From assembly GCA_023333565.1 (NCBI GenBank), contig JAJKFH010001865.1:7936001-8000000 (forward strand): a DNA stretch of 64,000 bases, given 5' to 3'. Both the position numbers and the translations under genes were made by a program. Below are positions 24,392-35,803 of this stretch, piece by piece. The notes beneath the pieces are model-generated. The model was given only the letters and a program-made list of their open reading frames with translations, was not told the origin of the DNA and made no database searches. Numbering within the stretch: the stretch's first letter is position 1; the number at the start of each line of letters is the position of its first letter. This stretch comes from Puffinus mauretanicus. Its lineage: Eukaryota; Chordata; Aves; Procellariiformes; Procellariidae.

Positions 24392-26055
24392 TACAAAATG
24401 TACTTGTGTGCAAGTTAAGTAAGTTCTTGGCTATTATTTACAGGATTCTGAACATGCAACTGGGCCAAATAACAGATAGTTGAGATCATTTGGGTTAATT
24501 CCATTCTGGAGAATATCTTAGTATAAACTACAACTACTGGGAAACTATAGTTAATACCTGGACCTGAATTGTGTGATAACAGTAAATTTTCTTTTCAAAA
24601 CTAAGACTGAGGAGGATCTTTTGTTTGAAATGATGGATACCATATGTGAAAGAAAAATCATAACATTTAGCTTACATGAAAATAAAACTAGAAAAGTCAA
24701 TATATAGTAATGATAATTCATATGTGCTGGAGGACCTGACCCTTTCATAGTAGAAAAAGCCACAGATCTACACAGCCAATGTCTTGTGGATTATAGTTAC
24801 GCACTCTCAGGTGTTATGCCGTAATGAGGACAGACTGGTTTAATATTCATTACTCCTCTTCTTGTTTGTTCAGTAGAGAGGGTATTTGAACTCTAGTGTT
24901 CAAATGGATTTTACAGATTAATTTCCCTTGGGTAGTCTTTTTGTTGAAATTCCTATAAATTGATACCTAATCAAGGGAATAAAAAGGGATGGGGAGAAGT
25001 AAACAGTTGCAAAGCTTGCTAGGGTTCATGAACTGAAAAGTATTTTCTTTTCTGAGAGCACTGAAGTTTCAGACATCAGAAGATTATTTGAATTTTAGCC
25101 CTAAATTAATTCTATCAAATGGTGTTTTCTTCTTACGTTTGCACAGGTGAGGAAAAGACCAATTTTTAAATTATCAGTTTCCTTAACATGACTAAAATGC
25201 ACATTTATAAACGAGTCATTCTGTTACAGAACATGAAAAACTCAGAAACAGAAGGCAGTCCAGCCATTCTATTGATCTCAAAGAAACAGAGGATTTGCGA
25301 CAAAATATCATCTGTTGAATGAAGTAACACAACAGGTTACCTCTGGCAGTGGCCAATAGCTGATGCTTTATAACTCAGTAAATAAAAACACAATGCATGT
25401 AGCCACCCATGCAGTGTTGTATGTAGAGGAGGGTTGGCTTTTTTTTTTTTTTTTTTTTTAATTGATTCTTGCATCAATTGGCCTATATTTTCTAACATGT
25501 GATTTCTTTATTCTTACTTTCACACAAGCAACAATATACTCATCTTGGAGATGGTGCCCTACAACCCTCCTACAAGATGCATTCTTCTATAATACAAGAA
25601 CAACCCAATGCAGAAAAATTAAAATAATAATCCATAATTAACAAAGCAACAAACGAACACAGCAATATACCACCTTGAATAGAGAAAAGAATAATATTTT
25701 TAAAGGCTTTCTTGGTTATCTTAGCCTGATGGTCTTGTGATTGTTCTCATCTTCCAAGTTTTTCTTCTATTGTTTCATAATCCATCATTTGCCTTGAAAA
25801 ACAATTTCTCAGCATTTATAATGCTCCTACAAGCAGAAATGTTTTTCTTTGTTATCCAAGATTAATTTTTTACCCTACCAAGATAATCAGTTTGAATAAA
25901 GCAAAAATTCTCTAAACATCCATGGTGAGCCAACAGGAAGAGAAAAAGGCAAAACTGAAGACAGAGCTGAGGCCACCTCGTCAATTAATTACATGTGTTT
26001 AGCTGGCAGAAGTCCAAGGTATTATACTGAAGAGATCCGTCTAACTAAATGATTA
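24392..26055. other. Unique DNA with a 21-bp poly(T) tract
   Basis: No gene is recognised. The poly(T) tract at 25439-25459 is listed separately. The rest is AT-rich sequence with only short frames. Confidence 0.5.
25439..25459 (+). repeat. Poly(T) tract, 21 bases
   Basis: An uninterrupted run of about 21 T. It could be a homopolymer expansion or the tail of a minus-strand retroposed copy, but the sequence downstream of it (the side a retroposed body would occupy) shows no transcript-like or repeat homology I recognise. Confidence 0.8.
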
Positions 26056-26243
26056 GATTTCCAACCGTTATTATGAATTAATACTGAAACACACTGAACA
26101 GATTAACACTGAAACTTCTGCACTGACTTGTAGACAGTTCCTTATCCCTAGATTTCCAAATGCTATAATGGATGATACTGGAGCATACTGAACGGCGCAA
26201 CACTGAAACTGCCATAGTGGTTTACAAACAGTTCTTTACCCTC
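26056..26243 (+). repeat. Diverged tandem duplication, two units of about 94 bp
   Basis: Unit A (26056-26150) and unit B (26151-26243) both begin GATTTCCAA and end CAGTTC(C/T)TTA(T/C)CC. They share an identical 12-base core AACACTGAAACT at 26105-26116 and 26199-26210, exactly 94 bases apart. Hand alignment gives about 70% identity with one or two 1-base gaps. The units abut directly, so this is a true tandem duplication. Its divergence suggests it is old. I do not recognise the unit as a named repeat, and neither unit has a conserved open frame. Confidence 0.75.
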
Positions 26244-29200
26244 GTTTACCATTCAGATCTTGCATTAAAAAACAACCAAAGGATACAAATAAACCCCCAA
26301 GTTTTATTTGTAAAAAGCAAGTAAGCAAAAAAGCCAAGTGGCTAAGGTTGTAGCCTTTGAGTGAAACGATGAGGAGGCTTTATCCTAACACCGGCTTTTT
26401 GTATGACATGAAACACCACACTCCCCTTGCTATGTCTTCTCCCATTCTCTGCTTGAGCTCCACGTTCCTGCAATGTGTTTGTGCGATGTCTGCCTAGACC
26501 AACGCGATCCCAGTATCAGCTAGGGCTCTGCTACCTTCTGTTGACCCTTTACTCATTCATCATGGTTTGGCAGTGACTCCAAAGTTTGGCTGTGATTAAT
26601 AACAGGAAAATATCAACAGTCTGGGAACTGAGCTTTGATTTGAATAAAAAAAAGTTATTTACCAAGCTGCCCTAACCTGAAAAAGCCTGTGAGAGCTCAC
26701 TCTTGTATAATATTAGGTCCTCTTTTTGCCCTACAGTCAGAACCCAGAGTCAGGTCCATACTGATGTTGTCAACTCACACTACTTCTTTAGAGAACCTTT
26801 GACCAAATTCTTCACTTTTCCAGAAGGACCATGACTTTTTTGTTTGGGTTTTTTTTCACCTTTTATTACTATGGTGAAGTTGGGAAAGTAGTTCTGACTC
26901 TGGGCTGTTAATCTTTAATGAAAATGCTGCAAAATGGATTTCAGAGCTGTGTCAAACATTACATGAAGATTAACAGTTTAATAATTTAAACCAGTCATTC
27001 ACCAAACATGATACTACAAGTACTTTTGCCTTCAACAAATCTGCATTGAGAGTCTTACATAAAATGCACTGGTAGCACTCTCTTTATTTATCAACATCTC
27101 TATTGCTCATTCCACTTTCATGTAGGCATTTCTCAAAACTGCCCCCCCAATGACTGAGCTATGAGTGTTTCATTTTCAAAAGAGACTTCAAGAGAAGTTC
27201 TCAAAATGTCATAGGATATTTTTGTTCCAAACCGCTACTGAATTTAAATCTGAGCTGGCTTTGACTGTCTTTCAGGCTGGTGAGAACCTTAGACATTTAG
27301 AAATTTATGTGTTCACCTGCCCAACATGGTTAGTCATGGTCTAGAAAGCCATGATCTGACTTGCTCACACAGTGAGGTCAGTACTACATATGACTGACCC
27401 TGGAAAGTCTTACAGATGGCCAATGCAATAACGCTGATAAGCCCTTACTAAGAAGGGCAGCTTAGCCACACAGGCACCTCTTCCACAGCACAGTTTCCAG
27501 CTCTTGAGATATCTCAGAGAACAGCCCACATTAGCTAGCAGCAAGATCCAGCAAATGCCAACCTAAGGAGTGATACAGTTGATGGTGTCCACACTTCCCA
27601 AGTTTCGGGTGGGGGTTAACTTGGAGCTGTGCTGGGCCTGTGGACTGCATGACCTGCAGTCAACAGGCTAGATCTGCCAACTGAAACTCACTTGAAAGAA
27701 ATCTAGCCAGGGTGTTCCAAGTTTACTCGAGGAGGTGGGTGGAGATGATTAGAAGATGGGATTCATCCAAATTGAAAATTCAAGAGTGCCCAGCTCCCTG
27801 CTCTGTCCTCCACTGCACAATGCAACAATGCCTGTGTCCTTTTTTTAAAAAAACCTTCAGTTTTCCATATTCTGCACTGGATTTACAATTCACGCTGATC
27901 TCATGAAGTATAACCAATTACCAAACAAGCTCAAGTCCATCTACACAAGATGTAGTTGCTGTAGTATGGATCCTCTTAATGTTATGGTGAATGATTAAAG
28001 GCAGTTCCCTAAAAAATGTTGACGCTTGCATATAACTAATTATTTGAAGCTGGCAGGACTATTACTAAAAACACCCAAAGTTAACCACTTTGTTGTCTGT
28101 AGGACCAAGGAAAAGAGATTTTTCAGTAAAGTTTTAATATTTGATCCAAGTTCAAGCCAATGGGCACAATTCTGCAAACTCCTCAATAGGACGAAGTGCT
28201 CTGATGAGAAAAGTTTTGCTGTCAGAAAGCATTCATGAGACAGGGCTACAGGAACTATGACCCATAAATTAGACGTCACTGAGTTTATCCAGAAAAAAAT
28301 CCTTCAACGCAGGAGCATATCACTGCTGGAGCAATTACTTTTCAATGGTTTGTTGGGGATTTTTTGGTCTTTTAAAATAATTTTCAACCCAGCAGGGTCA
28401 CATTAACTCTGAGTGCTGGTTCTGTTGGAGCTTGTCCAGTTGTAAACTGAAATTCCTTGACCTTTGAGGCTCAGAAAAGACCTGTTAACATAATCTGCAC
28501 TGATCACTTTTCCTAATTTAAACTGTTTGGCTTTTTTCCTTCATTTTCTGAAAAACGACCACAGTGTGTGTAACAGACACTTTTGGACTCTATAAATTAA
28601 CCTGGCTTGACCTCCAAAAGAGAAAAATGTTTTAAAAGGGAGAAGGAGTAATTATTAAGCTTTTTGTCTGTGCTGCTTGTCAATTTGCATAACATTATCT
28701 GTAATGCTTTGCAAAGCTTTTTTTGGAGGTCATGTAATCTTGTTAATTCTGTCACAGAGCTGCCACTGTATCAGACTTAGACGACACATTTGCATGACAC
28801 AACAAGTCCCCAGCAATGGTGATAAATGTGTTTGTTTCTGGCAGTCTGACCACGCAGATGCTTATTATGTATGTATGCATGCATTTACATTACTTAATCA
28901 GCTTCAGAAAGGAGAAAAAGGTCTCAGGGACCCAAGATATAATTTGCTTTCGTATGCACTTACAGCCTGCTCGTGACAGTTGTAAGTAAGCATTATTTGC
29001 CATCTGATCCAGAAAGATCATGAACTTCTTAGGGATTCCACACTATTAGTATTGTTACTGTTTATTTACATAGACCTAGCCATGCAGATGGAATAATAAT
29101 GAAGAGTATCTTTACCCTGTCTAAAACACACCAACTGGAAACTAAAACATAATAAGAGACATCAGGTTCAGGGGAAGACAAATGTTGCTAGCTAGACTAT

Positions 29201-30358
29201 TTGTACCAGAAATCTCCTGTGGCTAACAAAATACATGGAAATAGTAAGTGGACTGTACACAACTCAGCTGCTTTATAAACCATGAAGGACTGAATTCATT
29301 TTCACTTCAGGAATCCAGTCCATAGACATGCCAGGACTGCAAAGAGTTTAGGGGAAAATCTACAGGCAGAGGTCAATCCTGTAAGCCCACACAGACTGGG
29401 AAAAAATGTTTCAGGAGGACTAAAAAAGACAATTAAAAAAAAAAAAAGACAGACAGTATTCAGCAGTTGGCATTTAAAAGGTAAATTGCAAGCAAGCCAT
29501 TTACTCTCCTGAATATGAGAAAAAAGAGCACGTCTGTGTCTCAGCCTTTTGTAAATCCAAAAGCTAATGTCAACCAACCTGTTTCAAGAGTAGCATAAGC
29601 CCATAAACTGCTACCAATTGAGACACAAAACTTCAGTTTAATCAGCATTTCTCACTGCTAAATTCTAATTGCTTGATCATGCTGATTAGTATTGAAGATG
29701 GTAGCTTTTAATTGGTCAAACTTACAAAACCAGAAAATGCTTATACACATGGAGAATTAGGTTCAGTATTCCTATGCCACATGCATTTACAGGTGAACAA
29801 TCTCTCAAAACTCATAACTGCTTGGAGATAAAACTTAATATTTCCTGTATCTTCCATTTCAGCTCAAATTGATACAATAACTAGAAAAATGGAACAATAC
29901 TAGCTACTGTATAGGAAAAATATCATGTACATGTAATGCTGCTGACAATGAAAAATGTTTTGATGGGCAAGTAAACAATCAATTTGTTACTAGTTACGGT
30001 CATGATAAAGAGTGGATGAATTAAGGGGACAGATTTTCATTTTGGTAAACTGCTGAATTATGTAATTACCAAATGTATTATCTTAACATAGCCTATGGTT
30101 TAAATGGACTTTGCAATTTGAAAGACAATTTATTCATGTCAATTTAGTGACAGAACGTGAAGAACTGAAAAAGACAAGCTTGGGTAGTTTGAATACTGAC
30201 TCCTGTTCCTTCATCTCCTGTGAGGAACTATGAATATACTGGTGGAACAACTGTTTTGAGACCAAATGTTATTGCCTCTGTGGAAAGTTCTGTTTGCTGG
30301 GCTTACTATGGAGTTAAATCTGTTTCAAACTTGTTGTTAGATCTTCATTTTCTTTGTA
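26244..30358. other. Unique DNA, candidate conserved non-coding segment near 28.6-29.0 kb
   Basis: No exon or RNA gene is recognised. 26340-26560 and 27250-27700 are somewhat richer in GC but show no coding pattern. 28640-28990 contains two ATTTGCAT octamers (28683-28690 and 28788-28795), a GTAATTATTAA homeodomain-type site and a CTTTGCAAAG palindrome in smooth mixed-composition sequence, as regulatory conserved elements often do. An A-rich run near 29436-29448 is a simple tract. Confidence 0.5.
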
Positions 30359-30670
30359 TGTGGTGGGTTGATGTTGCGGGGGTGGGTTGACCAGCTGCCA
30401 GCTGCCCACCCAGCCACTCTCTCAATCCCCCTTCTCAACAGGGCAGGGAGAGAAAATAAGATGAAAAAACTCATGGGTTGAGATAAGGACAGGAAGATCA
30501 TTTACAAATTTACCATCATGGCCAAACCACACAGAACGTGGAGAAAAGTAATTTAATGTATTGCCAATTAAAATAGATTGGGATGGTGAGAAAAAGGCAA
30601 AAACTAAACCACCTTCCCCCACTCTCACCTTCTTCCCAGGCTCAACTTCACTCCTTCATTCCTAGCTCCT
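30359..30670 (-). mobile_element. Endogenous-retrovirus LTR fragment (ERVL-like), antisense
   Basis: The left edge reads TGTGGTGGGTTGA, the complement of an LTR 3' end in CA. It is followed by a CCAGCTGCCCACCCAGCC segment, a CAGGGCAGGGAGAGAAAATA segment, GGGTTGAGATAAGGACAGGA, a TTTAATGTATTGCCAATTAA segment and CTTCTTCCCAGGCTCAACTTCA. This ordered pattern is that of an LTR repeat common in birds, lying here on the minus strand. Similarity ends around 30670, so only the 3' part (R/U5 side and some U3) survives. No gag, pol or env sequence lies next to it. Naming it ERVL-like rests on memory of the family, not on a search. Confidence 0.75.
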
Positions 30671-32449
30671 CATCACAATCTTAGCTATTTACAGCAGACA
30701 CTAGACATGCTTAGGTAAACAATGACATTGTATTTTGCAGGAAAAGCCTGATATAGTAATGCCGGTTTATGCTAGACAAATTCCATACTCATATTAGAAG
30801 ATACCTCTAAATGACAAGCTGCAGCTTGAAGATTGACTTGACTCTGAAGACAGTAATAAGTTACCAAAGTCTGTAGATTACTTTTACTCATTTGCCTTTT
30901 CAAATCAAGACGCACTGTCAAGTAAGAACTTACAAAAATTTAGAGGAAAGTGAAATTAAGAACTCTGGGTTTCATATTACCACATTAGAAATCCTGTTAA
31001 TAACAAAAGTGTACAGTGATGATTAACACAATCACTACATACAGCAATCTTCCCTGAAAATATTACTTTCCTTTATAAATAGCAAATGATTGTTAAAAGC
31101 AGCATGAATATTTATATAATTTATACTTAATTTGGTAATTTCAGCAGTTTTGACCATATTTTACAGGGGACACATCTAACAGTTGATTCAAACCTAGCTT
31201 TTCAATCTGCATAATTGGTTTTGAAAGAATAAAAATCACAAAGAATCATTAATTTTTATGGATCAAAATTACTTTCACTCTATTTCTAACATATACTAAG
31301 TTATTTTAGGTAATACGGTAATATCATAAAAAGAATTTTGACCTTTATTCCAAAAGTGAATTTTTAGTGTCCAATAATACTTTGCCAAGGATCTTGCAAA
31401 CATAGTAGATTTTTAAAAAGCAAGTTCCTCAGATAGGATCATGCAGTGTCATGCACAGATTGCCAGAAAGCGAGGATGGTAAAGTGACCGCATTCACACT
31501 ACTGTTGGTGAGCTGATCTGCCAAAGGTTGCAATGGAAGTTGATCCACAGCTCTGTGATTATCCAAATAAAACATTAATTCATGTTGCAAGCTGAGAATA
31601 CTGTAGAATAAGACAGAGATGCATTCTGGTTATTTTTATACAGGTTAAATAATCAATAAGTATGGACTGGAATCGACCACTTTTCCACTGGCACAGGCCA
31701 CTATGTATATTTCTACTTGTACAACATGAGGAGGTGGGTTTTCAAAAGAGAACTGGGAGGTACAGATCATCAACAAATTCTGTTAAATGATAGGATATGA
31801 CATTCCCTTCAGCACTTTGCAAACTGCCCACATCAAGTGTTTCTACCTCTAAAATAAGAAGTGAAAACTATAGTGTTTCCAGTATGGTCTTCAATCTTTC
31901 TCTCTTGATTATGATTAAAAATGTCTAAAATTTCTGGATATTTTCTCAAGTGAGAAAACAAATATTCATTGGCCTGAATATATACTGATAAAAGGGAGAC
32001 GTATAGCACATATCATTTGCCAAGAAAAATATTTTTAATATATACAACATATGTGTATATATCTCTCAGATGGTGAACTATGCAGCATATTGTTTATATT
32101 ATCACTGTTTCTGTTTAAGAAATGTCAACGTATTCAATGCTAAGTCATAAATTCCAAGTCTTCCTTGACAATCTTACTAATGGTTATTATACTAATATTG
32201 ACTCAGATTATCTTTTAACAGAGCTTTTCAATCTTTCAAATACTCAAGAAATCAAACATTACAAGAGAGAACAAATTCTTGCTAAAGAGTCTGTATCTTT
32301 TGTCCTCATTAAGGCCCAAAGTAGCAGAGGAAAGGAATGGAGAAATTTGCCAATCAATTAAAGTCTGACTGTTGTTTAGGAGAGAATAACTCCAGTTCGC
32401 TATAAGTCAAATTTTGTCCAGTCTTGTTACAAAAAGGCTGGCGTGTCTT
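30671..32449. other. Unique AT-rich DNA, no gene recognised
   Basis: I see no exon, RNA gene or repeat here apart from AT-rich runs such as 32036-32062 (alternating ATAT and GTATAT). Confidence 0.55.
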
Positions 32450-33669
32450 AGAATCATAGAATCATAGAACCATTAAGGTTGGAAAAGACCTCTAAGATCA
32501 TCGTGTCCAACCATCAATCCAACACACCATGCCCACTACACCATGTCCCTAAGGGCCTCATCTACACGTCTTTTAAATACTTCCAGGGATGCTGACTCAA
32601 CCACTTCCCTGGGCAGCCTGTTCCAAGGCCTGATCACTCTTTCAGCAAAGAAATTTCTCCTAATGTCCAATCTAAACCTCCCTTGGTGCAACTTGAGGCC
32701 ATTTCCTCTCGTCCTATCGCTAGTTACTTGGGAGAAGAGACCAACACCCACCTCGCTACAACCTCCTTTCAGGTAGCTGTAGAGCGCGATGAGGTCTCCC
32801 CTCAGCCTCCTCTTCTCCAGACTAAACAACCCCAGTTCCCTCAGCCGCTCCTCATAGGACTTGTGCTCCAGGCCCTTCACCAGCTTCGTTGCCCTCCTCT
32901 GGACACGCTCCAGCACCTCAATGTCCTTCTTGTAGTGAGGGGCCCAGAACTGAACACAGTATTCGAGGTGCGGCCTCACCAGTGCCGAGTACAGGGGCAT
33001 GATCACCTCCCTACTCCTGCTGGCCACATTATTCTTAATACAGGCCAGGATGCCATTGGCCTTCTTGGCCACCTGGGCACACTGCTGGCTCATGTTCAGT
33101 CGGCTGTCAACCAGCACCCCCAGGTCCTTTTCCTCCAGGCAGCTTTCCAGCCACTCTTCCCCAAGCCTGTAGCGTTGCCTGGGGTTGTTGTGGCCGAAGT
33201 GCAGGACCCGGCACTTGGCCTTGTTGAACCTCATACAGTTGGCCTCGGCCCATCGATCCAGCCTGTCCAGGTCCCTCTGCAGAGCCTTCCTACCCTCCAG
33301 CAGATCAACACTCCCGCCCAACTTGGTGTCATCTGCAAACTTACTGAGGGAGCACTCGATCCCCTCGTCCAGATCATTGATAAAGATATTGAACAGGACC
33401 GGCCCCAGTACTGAGCCCTGGGAACACCGCTCGTGACCGACCGCCAACTGGATTTAACTCCGTTGACCACAACTCTCTGGGCTCGGCCGTCCAGCCAGTT
33501 TTTTACCCAGCGAAGAGTGCACCTGTCTAGGCCGTGAGCCGCCAGCTTCTCTAGGAGAACGCTGTGGGAGACAGTGTCAAAGGCTTTACTGAAGTCCAGG
33601 TAGACCACATCCACAGCCTTTCCCTCATCCACGAGGCGGGTCACCTGGTCATAGAAGGAGATCAGGTCT
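32450..33669 (-). mobile_element. CR1 LINE, 5'-truncated, 1.2 kb, minus strand
   Basis: The 3' end is at the left, with a tail of TAGAATCA-type repeats (32450-32470), a short 3' UTR and then the end of ORF2 from 32536. The right edge falls inside the reverse-transcriptase domain at about 33669, where CR1 similarity stops abruptly and AT-rich unique DNA begins. This is the usual 5' truncation. Nothing like an internal promoter or ORF1 remains, so the copy cannot move on its own. GC is well above the flanks, as for CR1 in general. Its 3' end is nearly the same as that of the 20772 fragment. It lies 750 bp from another CR1 pointing the opposite way. Confidence 0.97.
32536..33668 (-). pseudogene. 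CR1 ORF2 reverse transcriptase, C-terminal part, one frameshift
   Basis: CR1 ORF2 normally encodes an endonuclease plus reverse transcriptase that copies the element's RNA into the genome at a nicked target. Here only the central to C-terminal reverse transcriptase remains. The upstream frame (minus, from about 33668) carries the catalytic motif YLDFSKAFD (33576-33602) and runs to SGVP. A one-base loss in a C run (GGG at 33420-33422 on the plus strand) then shifts the frame. The lower frame continues as [17 protein letters not shown], with the second catalytic motif FADD at 33328-33339, and stays open to a natural-looking stop at 32536. It retains [25 protein letters not shown] and [15 protein letters not shown]. 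Both aspartate motifs are intact and I see no in-frame stop, so apart from truncation and one indel the copy is well preserved and fairly young. Confidence 0.95.
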
Positions 33670-34419
33670 TCTTCTCAAAAGAAAGGAAGCAGTGAAATCT
33701 TAACAGTAATAGCAATATAATGATACTAAGCAGATAGGATATTTTAAAGGAAAATCCCAACTAGGGAAAAATATAACTACTTCTCATCCATTTAATAAAC
33801 CCCTTTTGAAATAGCTATTGAAGCAAAATTAGGTTTTTTTACAATTACATTGAAGTAATCACATAATTTTGCATGAATGTGAAAACAAAGTGGAGTACTG
33901 TCATAACTCCAGAAAGACTAGTCTTTGTCTGATGAGGGGTCTTCCATCTTGCACAAAGTGTCAGCAACTCATTATTCAAATGAATTAACTCCCCAGGCAA
34001 GAAATTCACCTCAAAACAGACAGAATGGGGTGTGTATGTGTGTGTGTAAGATTGTACACATGTTTAAAGAGGCATGAAATACTTTATTTGAAATATCTCT
34101 GTGCCTTTAAATAAAAGCTGATTGACAAAAGACTTGATCCAAAACTTTGATCACATACAAAGATCACTTTTTGCTCTAGTCTGCTCAGAAACACTTACAG
34201 GACAATTGCCTTTGACTTTTACTTTGGAGCAATTTAGGATGTCGGTTAAAGAGAGAAAAAAAGTGTTCAATGTTAAGCCACGTGTATGAAAAATTAAGTC
34301 AGCCATTCAACATTACTAACATTTTAAGTGGGCTGTGAACTAACGTAGCTATGAGCAAGGCAGAACTCTGGACCGAGACATGCTTTTTCCCCACCAAAGA
34401 AATGTGAAGTTCCCACTGA
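33670..34419. other. Unique spacer between two head-to-head CR1 copies
   Basis: About 750 bp of AT-rich DNA with no gene. It holds a short TG-rich run (34030-34047). No target-site duplication flanking either CR1 was seen, as is usual for this family. Confidence 0.6.
34030..34047 (+). repeat. (TG)n microsatellite, short
   Basis: About nine TG units with one A interruption. It is a simple repeat without gene context. Confidence 0.7.
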
Positions 34420-35803
34420 CTAGAAAAGGGGAAACATAACGCCCATTTTTAAAAAGGGAAAAAAGGAAGACCTGGGGAACTACAGGCCAGTCAGTCTCAC
34501 CTCTGTGCCTGGGAAGATCATGGAACAGATCCTCCTGGAAGCTATGCTAAGGCACATGGAGGACAGGGAGGTGATTTGAGACAGCCAGAATGGCTTCATC
34601 AAGGGCAAGTCCTGCCTGACCAACCTAGTGGCCTTCTATGGTGGAGTGACTACATCAGTGGACATGGGAAGGGCTACTGATGTTGTCTATCTGGACCTCT
34701 GTAAGGCCTTTGACACGGTCTCCCCACAACATCCTTCTCTCTAAACTGGAGAGGTATGGATTTGATGGGTGTACTGTCCGGTGGGTGAGGAATTGGTTGG
34801 AGGGACGCATCCAGAGGGTAGTGGTCAACAGCTCAATGTCCAGATGGAGATCGGTGACAAGTGGTGTCCCTCAGGGGTCTGTATTGGGACCTGTACTGTT
34901 TAATATCTTCATCAATGACATAGACAGGGGGATCGAGTGCACCCTCAGCAAGCGTGCAGATGACACCAACCTGAGTGGTGCAGTTGACACGCCTGAGGGA
35001 CAGGATGCCATCCAGAGGGACCTGGACAAGCTTGGGAAGTGGGTCCGTGTGAACCTCACGAGGTTCAACAAGGCCAAGTGCAGGGTCCTGCACCTGGGTC
35101 GGGGCAACCCCCAGTATCAATACAGGCTGGGGGATGAAGGGATTGAGAGCAACCCTGCCGAGAAGGACTTGGGGGTACTGGGGGATGAAAAGCTGGACAT
35201 GAGCCAGCAATGTGCGCTTGCAGCCCAGGCGGCCAACCGTATCCCTGGGTGCATCAAAAGAAGCGTGGCCAGCAGGTCAAGGGAGGTGATTCTGCCCCTC
35301 TACTCTGGTGAGACCCCACCTGGAGTCCTGCGTCCAGCTCTGGAGCCCTCAGCACAAGAAAGACGTGGACCTGTTGGAGCAGGTCCAGAGGAGGGCCACA
35401 AAAATGATCAAGGGGGTGGAACGCCTCTCATATGAAGAAAGGCTGAGAGAGTTGGGGTTATTCAGCCTGGAGGAGAGAAGGCTCTGGGGAGACCTTATTG
35501 CGGCCTATCAGTACTTAAAGGGGACTTACAAGAAAGATGGTGGCAAACTTTTCAGCAGGGCCTGTTGCAACAGGACAAGGAGGAATGGTTTTAAATTAAA
35601 AGAGGGTAGATTCAGACTAGATATAAAGAAGAAATTTTTTACGATGAGGGTGGTGAAACACTGGTACAGGTTGCCCAGAGAGGTGGTAGATAACCCCATC
35701 CCTGGAAACATTCAAGGTCAGGTTGGACAGGTCTCCACAGGGGGGTTGGACTAGATGACCTTAAAATATCACTTCCAACCCAAACTATTCTATGATTCCA
35801 TGA
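34420..35803 (+). mobile_element. CR1 LINE, 5'-truncated, 1.4 kb, plus strand
   Basis: CR1 similarity begins near 34420, in the part of ORF2 coding for the '[10 protein letters not shown]...NYRPVSLTS' segment. It runs through the reverse transcriptase to a short 3' UTR with GGTTGGACTAGATGACCTTA and a decayed tail CTATGATTCCATG ending at about 35803. The 3' UTR differs from that of the 32450 copy: it lacks the ACACACCATGCCCAC-type segment. It is therefore another CR1 subfamily and an independent insertion. Its head points towards the 32450 copy. It carries a stop, several frameshifts and a changed catalytic residue, so it is older than its neighbour. Confidence 0.97.
34430..35754 (+). pseudogene. 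CR1 ORF2 reverse transcriptase, several lesions
   Basis: The frame starts inside the domain ([16 protein letters not shown]). It meets an in-frame TGA at 34577-34579, in the 'MEDREVI*DSQ' context where related copies have arginine, so a CGA to TGA change by CpG decay is likely. The first catalytic motif reads YLDLCKAFD (aspartate codon 34694-34696). One extra base near 34721 moves the frame, which then reads [14 protein letters not shown] and on to the second motif. That motif is RADD (34953-34964) instead of the usual FADD, so the aromatic residue before the aspartate pair is lost. A loss of about 5 bases near 35305 shifts the frame again (then [19 protein letters not shown]). A further indel near 35693 puts the last 20 residues out of frame. 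The product would be inactive. Confidence 0.95.

Noticed and set aside
32683..33414. 243-codon open frame on the plus strand
   Set aside because: It is the antisense shadow of the CR1 reverse transcriptase on the minus strand. GC-rich coding DNA with few stops on the reverse strand explains it.
34833..35210. 125-codon open frame on the minus strand
   Set aside because: Antisense shadow of the plus-strand CR1 reverse transcriptase.
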